Shown here one piece after another: positions 38,325 through 47,835 of a DNA stretch of 64,000 nt. A program made the position numbers and the translations under genes. This stretch comes from an uncultured Ectothiorhodospiraceae bacterium (GTDB lineage Bacteria; Pseudomonadota; Gammaproteobacteria; UBA6429; Thiohalophilaceae). How positions within the stretch are numbered: position 1 is the stretch's first letter; every line of letters begins with the position of its first letter. The stretch is taken from assembly GCA_947259575.1 (NCBI GenBank), contig CAMYMU010000046.1, positions 1 to 64,000 of the forward strand, read 5' to 3'. The notes under the pieces were generated by a model. The model did no database searches. It was not told the origin of the DNA and saw nothing but the letters and a program-made list of their open reading frames with translations.

Positions 38325-39208
38325 TTCGTTCCAACCTGTTCTAAGTACAACAATTCATCATCGGTGAATCCTGCTTTTTTACGCATTTCAATATCATAAG
38401 GACCTCGGACACCGCCTTTCAGATATTTTTCCAACAATGATTTAAACATCTCAAACGGGGATAATCCACGAATTTCACAAAAATGTCGATACCACCGGGT
38501 ACCTATCTCAACATGCCCTACTTCATCGTGCTGAATAATCGTTAAGATCTCAACCATCCTCTGATCACCAGCCTTCTCAAGCTTTTCCATAATCGCGGGC
38601 GTCACATCCAGGCCTCGAGCCTCCATGACCCGCGGCACCAGCGCCATTCGAACCAATACATCGTGATCAGTTTCTATAGCCATTTCCCATAAGCCGTTGT
38701 GTGCATCAAAATCACCATAAGAATAATTTAAGTCATTTAAATGCTCAGCTAACAGGCTAAAGTGATAGGCCTCTTCTTTAGCAACCTGTAACCAATCAGT
38801 GTAATACTCCGCTGGTAGCCCACGAAACCGATAGACCGCATCTAAAGCAAGATTGATCGCATTAAATTCAATATGAGCCAGCGAATGAATCAATGCGGCT
38901 TTACCTTCATCACTAAAAGCACTGCGCTTTGGTAAATCACGTGGTGAAACTAGAATAGGTTTGCTCGGACGCCCAGGATTAACTAATCGTTCTACCTTAT
39001 TCTCAGCTTCCTCGACGGATATGTCACAGTTGAGCTTGCCTTCAGTCCATTGTTCAAATAGGGCCATGGTTTTTGCTACTTTTACCGCAGGCTCATCACA
39101 TAAAAGGCACTCATGTGCACATTGGTACACACTGCTACTATTAAATCCCGTATCAGGACTAACCTTGCCCGAATTAATTTTACCTGGATTTATATTGGCC
39201 TCACTCAT
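38321..39208 (-). CDS. DUF455 family ferritin-like protein
   Basis: A 295-residue protein. Carboxylate/His motifs of a ferritin-like four-helix bundle are visible: HIEFNAINLALD, KEEAYHFSLLAEH and IIQHDEVGHVEIGTRWY; this matches the DUF455 (COG2833) family as I know it. A cysteine cluster near the N-terminus (CAHECLLCDEP, about 29-39) might add a metal site. Members are suspected di-iron oxidases or hydroxylases, with unknown substrate. It is coupled to a lipoprotein gene and follows the glycerate kinase gene by 26 nt. Confidence 0.8.
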   Translation of the reverse strand: MSEANINPGKINSGKVSPDTGFNSSSVYQCAHECLLCDEPAVKVAKTMALFEQWTEGKLNCDISVEEAENKVERLVNPGRPSKPILVSPRDLPKRSAFSDEGKAALIHSLAHIEFNAINLALDAVYRFRGLPAEYYTDWLQVAKEEAYHFSLLAEHLNDLNYSYGDFDAHNGLWEMAIETDHDVLVRMALVPRVMEARGLDVTPAIMEKLEKAGDQRMVEILTIIQHDEVGHVEIGTRWYRHFCEIRGLSPFEMFKSLLEKYLKGGVRGPYDIEMRKKAGFTDDELLYLEQVGTK

Positions 39209-39234
39209 CCGCGAATTATAACAAATCTAGTTAG

Positions 39235-40527
39235 CTAGCGCGGATCGAGTTTAACCGCAATCACAAGGTCCATCACATTCGAGCCAGTGGGTCCGGTATC
39301 AATTAGATCGCCCGTTTCAGCAAGATAATGTCCTGCATTGGCATCTAGTAGCGCCTGCTTGCTATCTAGTGACAACTGTAACCCTCTTTGAATCGTTGTA
39401 GCATCGACTAACGCACCTGCCGCATCACCAGGACCATCACTGCCATCTGTCCCGATCGCCAACACTACAATATTCTCGTGCTGTTGAATTTTCTCCGCGA
39501 TCAATAACGCCAGACTTTGACAGCGCCCACCCTTACCTGGGTTTTCCGGTAATTGAACCACCGTCTCACCACCCCATACATATAGACCAGCTTCACCATT
39601 TACTAAACTTGTTGTAATCCGCTCACTTGCTGTCGCGACTTCGCCTTCTATCGTTGCATTAACGACGACGGGTAGGTTAACTGAGGCAGCATAATCGACG
39701 ATTGCCTGTCTGGCTTTGGCATTATCAGCTATGATGTGATGCTCAACATGTTGTTGACCTGAAGTCGGCTTTTTATGGTTATCGATACAGCGCTGCTGCA
39801 TCTGTTTAACCCAATCAGGTAGTTCAATATTTATTTCAGCAAGCGCCTCTGTTCCCTTCTCAAGCAAACCCGATCCAATGATCGACAAGTCATTATTCGC
39901 GACATCCGATATCGTCAGTTGAATACAATATGGGGTCGGCACAACATCAAGCAACTGCCCGTTCTTTATGCAAGAGACACTCTGGCGTACCTTGTTAATC
40001 ACATCGATCGGCCATGGGTTAGAGAGCAGAAAATTATTGAGAGCGACCAATTCCTGGACTTGATTGTCAGGATCCATCTCAGTGTCAGGTAAGACCTCGA
40101 CTAAGGAAGACGTGCCACCGGAGACTAGAAACAAAAAGGTATCGGTGTTGGGAATTTTTTTGACAAACTCGGCAAGACGTCGACCCGCTTCCAAACTGCG
40201 CAGACTTGGAACAGGGTGATCTGATTCAAATAAAGTGATATTTGAATTAGCGCCAAGGGCACTATTAGCCGCATCGTAACCTTGCTTATAGATCACCAGC
40301 CCTTCTGCCAAACGCGACTCTGACCCAGTCGCTTTTAAATGGTTGATAACGCCTTCCATCATACTGCTGGCCGCTTTACCTACCGCTGCGACCCAAATCC
40401 TGTCAGTCGGCAGTCGCTTCAGGGTCAAATAATGGCTCACACACTTAGCGCCATTCACCGCATCCAGGCCAAATGTAAAGATTGTTAACAATTGCTCTCG
40501 GGTTTTCTTTAACGACTGTATATTCAT
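39235..40527 (-). CDS. glycerate 2-kinase (MOFRL family)
   Basis: About 430 residues from the ATG at 40527. The N-terminal DUF4147 domain is recognisable by AVGKAASSM and the loop FLVSGGTSSL; the C-terminal MOFRL domain by GEGGRCQSLAL-like GKGGRCQSLALLIA and AIGTDGSDGPGDAAGALVD. These kinases phosphorylate glycerate at C2 in the serine cycle or tartrate/glyoxylate routes. An alternative TTG at 40530 precedes the start. It probably forms an operon with the DUF455 and lipoprotein genes. Confidence 0.9.
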   Translation of the reverse strand: MNIQSLKKTREQLLTIFTFGLDAVNGAKCVSHYLTLKRLPTDRIWVAAVGKAASSMMEGVINHLKATGSESRLAEGLVIYKQGYDAANSALGANSNITLFESDHPVPSLRSLEAGRRLAEFVKKIPNTDTFLFLVSGGTSSLVEVLPDTEMDPDNQVQELVALNNFLLSNPWPIDVINKVRQSVSCIKNGQLLDVVPTPYCIQLTISDVANNDLSIIGSGLLEKGTEALAEINIELPDWVKQMQQRCIDNHKKPTSGQQHVEHHIIADNAKARQAIVDYAASVNLPVVVNATIEGEVATASERITTSLVNGEAGLYVWGGETVVQLPENPGKGGRCQSLALLIAEKIQQHENIVVLAIGTDGSDGPGDAAGALVDATTIQRGLQLSLDSKQALLDANAGHYLAETGDLIDTGPTGSNVMDLVIAVKLDPR

Positions 40528-40666
40528 CAAGTTATCTGTAGGTGTTAAAGTAAAAATTTAGCTAATAGCCTTACAATGAAAATGTGATCCATTTGACGTT
40601 TTGAACATGGTCTGCAATATTGGAATATCACCATTGCGAGTATCTTTTAGTTAACTGGAGGTCTCC

Positions 40667-40858
40667 ATGCGTCTACCGAAGTTCTTGTACGAAAGCTATC
40701 CAGTACTTTACATACTGGGAGGCATAGCTGCCATGAGTATGGTGGAATCCTATGTATCATTTTTTAGCGGTCTCATACTTTGCGCTGGCGGTATCGTAAT
40801 CTTATTCATGCGTAGAAACTACCGTATGATCAAACAACATCTCGCACAATTATCATAA
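40667..40858 (+). CDS. small two-helix membrane protein
   Basis: A 63-residue protein with a good ribosome site (GGAGG, 7 nt upstream). Two hydrophobic helices (about 10-28 and 31-47) are followed by a basic tail (RRNYRMIKQHL). It is followed within 35 nt by an intrinsic terminator, so it is a monocistronic unit. No family is recognised. Confidence 0.7.
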   Translation: MRLPKFLYESYPVLYILGGIAAMSMVESYVSFFSGLILCAGGIVILFMRRNYRMIKQHLAQLS

Positions 40859-40892
40859 CCTGATACCTCAATCTTACGTTTTCTGGTTTAAT

Positions 40893-40924
40893 AACGCCCA
40901 CGTTTAATTCGTGGGCGTTTTTTT
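40893..40924 (+). terminator. intrinsic terminator between small membrane protein and NUDIX gene
   Basis: Perfect 8-bp stem CGCCCACG/CGTGGGCG (40895-40902 and 40910-40917), extended by two AT pairs, with a 7-nt loop and seven T (40918-40924). The ATG of the NUDIX gene begins at the next base. Confidence 0.9.
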
Positions 40925-41344
40925 ATGCAAAATAAAGAAAATATTCAACTCGGTGTCGGCGCTATCGTATTTAATGGCGATGCCGTTTTGTTGGTCCAGC
41001 GCAAAAATCCCCCCAACCAATTTCAGTGGGCCATTCCAGGTGGAAAGGTCAATTATGGTGAGCCATTAAAAGATGCGGTTGAAAGAGAAATATTAGAAGA
41101 AACCAGCGTCGTGATACAGGCACTAGAACCTGTTTATACTTTTGAAATTATAGAAACAAGTACTACAAGTGACACACCTTTTCACTATGTCGTTATTGAT
41201 TTCGAGGCACAGTATATTTCAGGTGTTCCGACTGCAAACGATGATGCAGCAAAGGCTGAGTGGATAAGCCGGAAAGCATTTTCATCACTTGAAGTAAATA
41301 ACATCACCCAAAATTTACTTAGGGAAAAATTTAATTTCCCTTAA
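40925..41344 (+). CDS. NUDIX hydrolase
   Basis: A 139-residue pyrophosphohydrolase. The NUDIX box is GGKVNYGEPLKDAVEREILEET(S), with the metal-binding REILEE in place; positions about 37-59. It resembles ADP-ribose/nucleoside diphosphate NUDIX proteins, but the substrate is unknown. The ATG directly follows the T-run of a terminator and no Shine-Dalgarno precedes it; no better in-frame start is visible. It is convergent with metZ. Confidence 0.87.
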   Translation: MQNKENIQLGVGAIVFNGDAVLLVQRKNPPNQFQWAIPGGKVNYGEPLKDAVEREILEETSVVIQALEPVYTFEIIETSTTSDTPFHYVVIDFEAQYISGVPTANDDAAKAEWISRKAFSSLEVNNITQNLLREKFNFP

Positions 41345-41370
41345 CTCTGAAAATGAAATGCGACTATCAA

Positions 41371-42552
41371 TTATATTTGGGTTAGTCCTGTCTCAAGATC
41401 TGCTTTAATATCCTTCACTGATTCAAGACCCACCGCAATTCTAAGTAAGCCCTGGTAAATGCCCGTCTGTAAACGCTCATCATCTGTCAGCCGACCATGC
41501 GTGGTCGTCGCAGGATGAGTGATTGTCGACTTTGTGTCTCCCAGGTTCGCAGTAATCGATAACAGATTTGTATTATCAACCACTGTCCATGCCGATTGCT
41601 GGCCGCCATCCACTTCAAAGGCCAGTACGCCACCAAAGGCGTCTTGTTGCTCGCGTGCAAGCAAATGCTGCGGATGTTGAGGTAGACCAGGATAGTGAAC
41701 ACGCTTAACTTTGGGATGATCAAATAAATGAACGGCTAGTTCCAAAGCTTTAGCGCTATGTGCCTGCATGCGCAGTGATAGTGTTTCCAGTCCACCTAAA
41801 AACAACCAGGCATTAAATGCACTCATGGTAGGACCCGCGGTACGCAAAAACCCAAAGACTTCTTCGCCAACGGTTTTTTTATCGCCAACAACTGCACCAC
41901 CCATTGCCCGACCCTGACCATCTATGTATTTGGTCGCAGAGTGAATCACGACATCCGCACCCAATTCTAATGGACGTTGCAAGGCAGGTGTGCAGAAACA
42001 ATTATCAACCACCAGCAAACAATCATGTTTGTGTGCCAATTCAGCAATTGCCTTTATGTCCGCCACTTCAATCAAAGGATTAGAAGGTGTCTCTAAAAAA
42101 AGTAATTTCGTATTGTCTTTAATTGCGGCTTCCCAACTAGCCAGATCAGTTTGCGAGGCATAACTGGTTTCAATTCCATAGCGTGATAAATATTTATTAA
42201 ACAGGACAACTGTCGAGCCAAAAATACTGCGTGAAGAGACAATGTGATCGCCGGCTTGTAACAAGCTTAAACAGGTACTGAGGATGGCAGACATACCACT
42301 GGCCGTCGCCACACAAGATTCCGCCCCTTCCAGTGCAGCCAGACGTTCTTCAAAGGTGCGCACAGTTGGGTTTGTGAAACGCGAGTAGATATTGCCGACC
42401 TTGTCGCCTTTAAATGTTGCTTCAGCTTCAGCTGCGTTTGAGAAAACATAACTGGATGTCATAAATATCGGATCAGAGTGTTCGCCTTCTTGGCTGCGCT
42501 GCTGTCCAATACGAACCGCCTGTGTCTCTATATCCCAATCTTGTTCACTCAT
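41371..42552 (-). CDS. metZ: O-succinylhomoserine sulfhydrylase
   Basis: A 393-residue PLP enzyme of the Cys/Met metabolism family, forming homocysteine from O-succinylhomoserine and sulfide. The PLP lysine is in HSATKYIDGQGR (about 207), and the phosphate-binding ATASGMSA stands near 83. The position directly behind purF is that of Pseudomonas metZ. It has its own leader with a SAM-II-like riboswitch and terminator, so end-product control by S-adenosylmethionine is expected. Confidence 0.93.
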   Translation of the reverse strand: MSEQDWDIETQAVRIGQQRSQEGEHSDPIFMTSSYVFSNAAEAEATFKGDKVGNIYSRFTNPTVRTFEERLAALEGAESCVATASGMSAILSTCLSLLQAGDHIVSSRSIFGSTVVLFNKYLSRYGIETSYASQTDLASWEAAIKDNTKLLFLETPSNPLIEVADIKAIAELAHKHDCLLVVDNCFCTPALQRPLELGADVVIHSATKYIDGQGRAMGGAVVGDKKTVGEEVFGFLRTAGPTMSAFNAWLFLGGLETLSLRMQAHSAKALELAVHLFDHPKVKRVHYPGLPQHPQHLLAREQQDAFGGVLAFEVDGGQQSAWTVVDNTNLLSITANLGDTKSTITHPATTTHGRLTDDERLQTGIYQGLLRIAVGLESVKDIKADLETGLTQI

Positions 42553-42602
42553 TTTTCTGTCCTGTATATTTCTTGATTCAAGTTTCTGGTTTATTGGGCT
42601 CT

Positions 42603-42644
42603 AAAAACGACAAAACCCGCTCAGCAGTTGCTAAAGCAGGTCGT
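42603..42644 (-). terminator. attenuator terminator in the metZ leader
   Basis: On the minus strand, CCTGCT (42635-42640) pairs with AGCGGG (42616-42621), followed by TTTT, with an additional outer pairing ACGA/TCGT and a second T-run (42603-42607). It stands directly behind the riboswitch and 50 nt ahead of the metZ start. The sequence CTTTAGC (42630-42636) overlaps the left arm and is complementary to GCTAAAG in the riboswitch, providing an antiterminator. Confidence 0.75.
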
Positions 42645-42645
42645 T

Positions 42646-42698
42646 CCTCTTTAGCTGGTTTTATAAAGCGCCCGCAAGCTGTATCAAATCGGCGCTGG
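42646..42698 (-). promoter_or_regulatory. SAM-II-type riboswitch upstream of metZ
   Basis: On the minus strand the order is GCGCC, GATTTGA, CAGCTTGC, GGCGC, TTTATAAAA, CCAGCTAAAG. This matches the SAM-II layout as I know it: a P1 stem (here GCGCC/GGCGC, 5 bp) whose loop holds GATTTGA and GCTTGC, an A-rich joint and a conserved GCTAAA that closes the pseudoknot. SAM-II elements control methionine genes and are best known from alphaproteobacteria. Here metZ is the regulated gene, which fits the ligand. Confidence 0.87.
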
Positions 42699-42717
42699 TA
42701 TTACTATGTTGAGTTGT

Positions 42718-42746
42718 AGACTAGGTCATCACTCACCAAGAGTCAA
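42718..42746 (-). promoter_or_regulatory. candidate sigma-70 promoter of metZ
   Basis: Minus-strand TTGACT (42741-42746) and TAGTCT (42718-42723) with a 17-nt spacer. It lies between the purF stop and the riboswitch, so the transcript would begin about 12-15 nt before the aptamer. The -35 box matches five of six consensus bases and the -10 box four of six. Confidence 0.55.
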
Positions 42747-42751
42747 CATCT

Positions 42752-44275
42752 TCAGGCTGAATTGTACAGTTCCACGAACTCACCATCATTACTCTGCTCA
42801 TCTTTGCTCCGTGCAGAATCGTTACGCGCATCTTCGATGCCTTTGAGATATTCTGGTGTCACGTCACCGGTAACATACTCACCATCAAACACTGAAGTAT
42901 CAAATTGATCAACATTTGATTTGGACTTTTTCTTGACTGCTTCGCGCAAGTCATCCAGATCCTGGTAGACTAACCAATCCGCACCAATTAATTCTGCAAT
43001 CTGTTCTGCTGTTCGGTTGTGACCAATCAGTTCACTTGCAGCCGGCATGTCAATGCCATAAACATTTGGATGCCGCACGGGCGGGGCCGCTGAGGCAAAG
43101 TAAACTTTTTTCGCACCCGCATCGCGGGCCATTTGAATAATTTCTTGTGAGGTGGTTCCACGAACAATTGAATCATCCACGAGTAGAACATTTTTTCCCT
43201 TAAACTCCAGACCAATTGGGTTTAGCTTTTGACGCACTGATTTTTTACGCTGTTTCTGGCCTGGCATAATGAAGGTACGACCGATATAACGGTTTTTAAT
43301 AAAACCTTCGCTGTAACGAATCCCTAAGTGATAAGCCAGGGATAGCGCAGAGGTCCGACTGGTATCAGGGATCGGTAGCACGGCATCGATATCGTGATCA
43401 GGATAGGTGCGCTTGATTTTCCGTGCCAGATACTCTCCCATCCGTAAGCGCGCTTTATAAACAGAGATGCCATCCATCACCGAATCAGGACGTGCAAAAT
43501 AAACATGCTCGAAGATACAAGGTGAACGCACAGTGTTCTCTGCACATTGCTTAGCATTCATTTGACCATTGACGTCGATGTAAATAGCTTCGCCAGGATC
43601 AATGTCTCTAACTAGCTCATAACCCAAGGCATCTACGGCAACACTTTCTGATGCAACCATGAAACAATCTTTACCATTCGCAATCTTCTTACCAATAACG
43701 GCAGGACGAATGCCATGTGGATCGCGAAAAGCAACAATACCTCTGCCAACAATCAAGGCAACAACCGCATAGGCACCACTGCAGCGACGATGTACACCTT
43801 CAACTGCGGCAAAAATATCCTGAGGTTCTACAGTCTGCTTACCCTGCACACGGGTCTGTAACTCGTGGGCAAAAATATTTAGCAAGACTTCTGAATCAGA
43901 ATTGGTATTGATGTGACGTTGATCAGTTTCAAATAACTCGCGTTTCAACTGCTCAGCGTTGGTCAGGTTGCCATTGTGAGACAGTGCAATACCAAAGGGT
44001 GAATTGACATAAAACGGTTGCGACTCTGCCGAAGAAAAACAGCCTGCCGTGGGGTAACGTGTGTGCCCTATCCCCATATTGCCTTGAAGCCGCAACATGT
44101 GGCGGGTGTGGAAAACATCGCGCACCAAACCATTGCTCTTACGCAGGTACATGCGATCAGCATCACAGGTCATGATACCGGCAGCATCCTGTCCGCGGTG
44201 CTGTAGCACCGTCAAACCATCGTAGAGATCCTGATTGACTGCACTATTTGAAACTATACCAATGATGCCACACAT
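42752..44275 (-). CDS. purF: amidophosphoribosyltransferase
   Basis: A 507-residue enzyme for the first step of purine synthesis, glutamine-dependent transfer of ammonia to PRPP. The N-terminal glutaminase has the nucleophile Cys2 (MCGIIGIV). The PRPP-binding motif [15 protein letters not shown] lies at about 363-377. It follows cvpA by 71 nt, the usual cvpA-purF pairing. Confidence 0.97.
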   Translation of the reverse strand: MCGIIGIVSNSAVNQDLYDGLTVLQHRGQDAAGIMTCDADRMYLRKSNGLVRDVFHTRHMLRLQGNMGIGHTRYPTAGCFSSAESQPFYVNSPFGIALSHNGNLTNAEQLKRELFETDQRHINTNSDSEVLLNIFAHELQTRVQGKQTVEPQDIFAAVEGVHRRCSGAYAVVALIVGRGIVAFRDPHGIRPAVIGKKIANGKDCFMVASESVAVDALGYELVRDIDPGEAIYIDVNGQMNAKQCAENTVRSPCIFEHVYFARPDSVMDGISVYKARLRMGEYLARKIKRTYPDHDIDAVLPIPDTSRTSALSLAYHLGIRYSEGFIKNRYIGRTFIMPGQKQRKKSVRQKLNPIGLEFKGKNVLLVDDSIVRGTTSQEIIQMARDAGAKKVYFASAAPPVRHPNVYGIDMPAASELIGHNRTAEQIAELIGADWLVYQDLDDLREAVKKKSKSNVDQFDTSVFDGEYVTGDVTPEYLKGIEDARNDSARSKDEQSNDGEFVELYNSA

Positions 44276-44346
44276 ATTTCCCTCTGCCTTAATGAAGCTA
44301 TACAGCTATAAGCTGTGAAACGGTATTCTATACCATTCGTTATCGG

Positions 44347-44835
44347 TCAAAACATAAAATTCTTTGCCCACTCTGCGGGGAAAAAATCGATTAACCAGAC
44401 CGCAATGGGCTGAAAATAGACAATTAGCAATGATTCTCGCCAAACATCTGCCCTCGGCAACTGGGTATAGCCTGCCAGGGCAACCAGTGCGGTCACGATT
44501 AAAAAACCACGCGCCGCACCAAAAAAAACACCGATCACCCTATCCGCACCAGTCAAACCTGTTCGTTCTACTACTTTGTTCGCAAAAAATATCACTAGGG
44601 TAAATATCACTAACGACAATATGAACAAGATAAAGAAGGCCACGATAAGACGTAAAACATTGTGCTCGATAGCCGATTCCAGCATTCCGGCAAAGGTTAC
44701 GTGTAAATGCCATGCAATGATGAAGGAGACGACCCAACTGGCAAGGGATAAGGCCTCACGCACAAAGCCTCTTACTACGCTAATTGCGCATGAGACTAGA
44801 ATAATACCAAGGATAGCAAAGTCGATCCCCGTCAT
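44347..44835 (-). CDS. cvpA: CvpA family inner-membrane protein
   Basis: A 162-residue protein with four hydrophobic helices; the family signature DRVIGVFFGAARG is present (about 100-112). CvpA is needed for colicin V production in E. coli and is linked to envelope homeostasis. It precedes purF as in nearly all gammaproteobacteria. Confidence 0.93.
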   Translation of the reverse strand: MTGIDFAILGIILVSCAISVVRGFVREALSLASWVVSFIIAWHLHVTFAGMLESAIEHNVLRLIVAFFILFILSLVIFTLVIFFANKVVERTGLTGADRVIGVFFGAARGFLIVTALVALAGYTQLPRADVWRESLLIVYFQPIAVWLIDFFPAEWAKNFMF

Positions 44836-44902
44836 CAGCTCATCATCTCACTACTTTCCAAAAACAGAGTCATATAATTCTTGGCCTCATTCCCAGTATT
44901 GG

Positions 44903-45562
44903 CTATGGGTGAGACATCACCAGAGTATCTTTAATCTTGAACTCTTTGCTGATCTTCGTTTTTAGTGCATCGGCTTTGCTACGTTGCACAACAGGCCCGA
45001 CTCGCACACGATAGCGGGTACCTTTTGCTGAACTCGCTGACTCAACAAAAGCAGAATACTTGGCTTTACGAAGTCGATCACGGAGCTTGAGTGCCTTATT
45101 CCGCTCTGAAAAACTGGCAACCTGTACGACCCAGGCACGTGTTTTACCGGCCGTGGTAGAGGTGGGTTTGGTAGGTTTTGTTTGTGCAGCAGGTGTTTGA
45201 GCTTTATCCGTTGTCGTCGGCGTTGTCTGTTCTGATTTTATCTCTGATGGCTTTTTTGCGCTCTCAGTCTTTTTAGGCGTTTCAGATTTTTTATCGGTAG
45301 CGGCCGTATCAGTCTGTTCGACTGGAGGGGTATGTTCATCAACCAGTCGGGGTTTACTGGTATCAATATCGGGGCCTGCAGGCGGTACAGGGGGTTGCTG
45401 TGTGGCTAATTCCTTCAGGACGTCGGGCTTCTCAGGGATGTTTGATCCACTTATGGGACTATCTTCACCATCCTGATTAAGAATAATCGGAATGAAGATA
45501 ACTCCCAGGGCGACCAGCACGATGGCGCCGACGATCCTCTGCTTAAACTGAGTTCTATCCAC
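44903..45562 (-). CDS. SPOR-domain protein, DedD-like
   Basis: A 219-residue protein with one N-terminal helix (about residues 9-27), a long Lys/Thr/Pro-rich linker (about 40-140), and a C-terminal SPOR domain (WVVQVASFSERNKALKLRDRL and following, about 144-217). SPOR domains bind denuded glycan at the septum; DedD takes part in cell division. The place between folC and cvpA is that of dedD. Confidence 0.88.
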   Translation of the reverse strand: MDRTQFKQRIVGAIVLVALGVIFIPIILNQDGEDSPISGSNIPEKPDVLKELATQQPPVPPAGPDIDTSKPRLVDEHTPPVEQTDTAATDKKSETPKKTESAKKPSEIKSEQTTPTTTDKAQTPAAQTKPTKPTSTTAGKTRAWVVQVASFSERNKALKLRDRLRKAKYSAFVESASSAKGTRYRVRVGPVVQRSKADALKTKISKEFKIKDTLVMSHP

Positions 45563-45606
45563 TACTGCCTATGTCCACTATCGCCAATTAACTTATTCAT
45601 GCTGCA

Positions 45607-46917
45607 TTATACGGCTTCCGCCCCAACTTCGGCCACTATATAAAACGATCCGTAGACCAGAATTATATCGCCTGGTTTTGCGTGAACTTTTACAGCGGCA
45701 GAGGCTTGCTGGATCGTTGCATGACTTTCTACTTGCACGGGCTGCATGATGTTGACTTTTTGAGCATGCAGCTGGGTGCTAAGTTCCTGCTCAATTTCTC
45801 CTATGGGCATTCCACGGTCGGTTGAAATAGGTGCCAGACTCCAGTGAGATACGAGTGGGACCAGTGGTTTGAGTACATTAGCTACATCCTTATCAGCTAA
45901 TATCGAAAATACGCACAACACTCGCCTCGAACCGGCGTAAGCTTTAAGTGATTCAGCCAATGCGACCGCAGCTGCCGGATTATGTGCCACATCAAGAATA
46001 GTAGTGACGTCCCCTGGCCTAATTTCAAATCGTCCAGGCAGTGAAGCAGAAAGCAATCCGTTGCGAATTGACTGCTGGGTCATCGCTAAGCGTTGTTGTA
46101 GTATTTCAACCACCATCAACACTGCGGCTGCATTCTGTAGCTGGTGTTGGCCATTCAGTGCTGGCAGTGGCAATGCAGCCCTGATTTTTTCATTTGCCTG
46201 CCAACGCCATTGACCCTGTTCAAGCTGGTACTCAAATGCGTCACCGGCGACATAGCACATGCAGCCTAAGGCCTTAGCCTGCTCTTCAATTAAGGAGGGG
46301 ATGTCAGGATCACTTAGCACACAGGTTTTTTTTGCCCGTAAGATACCGGCTTTTTCTCTCGCGATATCTTCACGGGTATTACCCAACCATGCCTGGTGAT
46401 CTAAATCTATAGAGGTGATCAAGGCTACATCAGCATCAATGATATTCACTGCATCAAGGCGGCCACCTAAGCCCACTTCAAGCAAGACAATATCTAGTTC
46501 CGCATCTGCAAAAATTTGTAAAGCTGCAAGCGTACCAAATTCAAAATAGGTCAGACTAATATCAGATTCAAAACTGGTGCGGGCCTCATCGATTAACTGG
46601 AAAGTATCGATAATTGCTTCATCAGCAACGGCCTCACCGTTGAGACGAATACGTTCGTTATAACGGTATAGATGTGGAGAGGTATAACAGCCAACTCTAT
46701 AACCAGCCGCTAAATAGATGGCCTCAAGAATCGCAATGCTGGAGCCTTTGCCATTGGTACCCGCAACGCTGATGACGGGACAGTTAAAACCAGGAGATGG
46801 TGCAGCCGATTGCATGGCCTGCCAAACCCTGGCAACACGCTCAAGCCCTAATTCTATTTCTTCAGGGTGAAGTGTCTCTTGCCATTGAAGCCATGCATTA
46901 AGGGAAGTAAAACGCAT
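45607..46917 (-). CDS. folC: bifunctional dihydrofolate/folylpolyglutamate synthase
   Basis: A 436-residue Mur-ligase-like enzyme that adds glutamate to folates. The P-loop is SVAGTNGKGSSI (about 51-62), the omega-loop region YTSPHLYRYNERI, and the second nucleotide block EVGLGGRLDAVN. The length is standard. It follows accD by 18 nt and continues the accD-folC-dedD-cvpA-purF series. Confidence 0.95.
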   Translation of the reverse strand: MRFTSLNAWLQWQETLHPEEIELGLERVARVWQAMQSAAPSPGFNCPVISVAGTNGKGSSIAILEAIYLAAGYRVGCYTSPHLYRYNERIRLNGEAVADEAIIDTFQLIDEARTSFESDISLTYFEFGTLAALQIFADAELDIVLLEVGLGGRLDAVNIIDADVALITSIDLDHQAWLGNTREDIAREKAGILRAKKTCVLSDPDIPSLIEEQAKALGCMCYVAGDAFEYQLEQGQWRWQANEKIRAALPLPALNGQHQLQNAAAVLMVVEILQQRLAMTQQSIRNGLLSASLPGRFEIRPGDVTTILDVAHNPAAAVALAESLKAYAGSRRVLCVFSILADKDVANVLKPLVPLVSHWSLAPISTDRGMPIGEIEQELSTQLHAQKVNIMQPVQVESHATIQQASAAVKVHAKPGDIILVYGSFYIVAEVGAEAV

Positions 46918-46935
46918 GAAGCGTTTATAAAGATA

Positions 46936-47799
46936 TTACGCAGCAGTGGTATGCTGCATCATGCTGAGCAAGTTTGCTACTTTGTCACGTAAGTCACGAC
47001 GATCAACAACCATATCGATAGCACCACGCTCCAGTAAAAACTCACTACGCTGAAAACCTTCAGGAAGTGTCTCACGTACGGTTTGCTCAATAACACGGGG
47101 GCCAGCAAAACCAATTAATGCATTCGGTTCAGCAATATGAATATCACCTAACATTGCAAAACTGGCCGACACACCACCCATGGTTGGATCAGTCAAAACA
47201 GAAATGTAAGGAAGATGACGCTGGCTTAGCTTGGTTAGTGCGGCACTGGTCTTGGCCATTTGCATTAAAGAGAACAACGCCTCCTGCATACGTGCACCAC
47301 CACTCGCAGAGAAACAAACCAGAGGAATGTTTTCTTCTAAACAGGTATTCACGGCTCTGACAAAACGCTCACCAACGACCGAACCCATCGAGCCGCCCAT
47401 GAATTTAAATTCAAATGAAGCTACAACCAGAGGTACACCTTTGACTTTACCCTTCATTACAACCAGGGCATCATCTTCACCCGTAGCTTTTTGTGCTTGA
47501 AGCAAACGATCTTTATATTTTTTCAAGTCACGGAATTTTAGCGCATCAACTGGTTTCAAATTTGAACCCACTTCAACACGATCTTCTGGATCCAAAAACG
47601 AATCAATTCGATGACGCGCACCGATTCGCATGTGGTGATCACACTTGGGACAAACATCCAGGTTGCGTTCAAGATCTGCGCGATAAAGCACCGCACTACA
47701 GGAGTTACACTTGCTCCAGAGTCCCTCAGGGACGCTTTTACGCTCCGTGCTACTCTCGGTTCGAATGCGTGTTGGTAATAATTTTGTAAACCAGTTCAT
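46936..47799 (-). CDS. accD: acetyl-CoA carboxylase carboxyltransferase beta subunit
   Basis: A 287-residue subunit that, with AccA, moves the carboxyl group from biotin to acetyl-CoA. The zinc ribbon is formed by Cys31, 34, 50 and 53. The crotonase-like core has [12 protein letters not shown] and [12 protein letters not shown]. It lies between trpA and folC. Confidence 0.97.
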   Translation of the reverse strand: MNWFTKLLPTRIRTESSTERKSVPEGLWSKCNSCSAVLYRADLERNLDVCPKCDHHMRIGARHRIDSFLDPEDRVEVGSNLKPVDALKFRDLKKYKDRLLQAQKATGEDDALVVMKGKVKGVPLVVASFEFKFMGGSMGSVVGERFVRAVNTCLEENIPLVCFSASGGARMQEALFSLMQMAKTSAALTKLSQRHLPYISVLTDPTMGGVSASFAMLGDIHIAEPNALIGFAGPRVIEQTVRETLPEGFQRSEFLLERGAIDMVVDRRDLRDKVANLLSMMQHTTAA

Positions 47800-47835
47800 G
47801 TCGTTAATTGTATCTAAGTTCGTTTAATTATGCAC

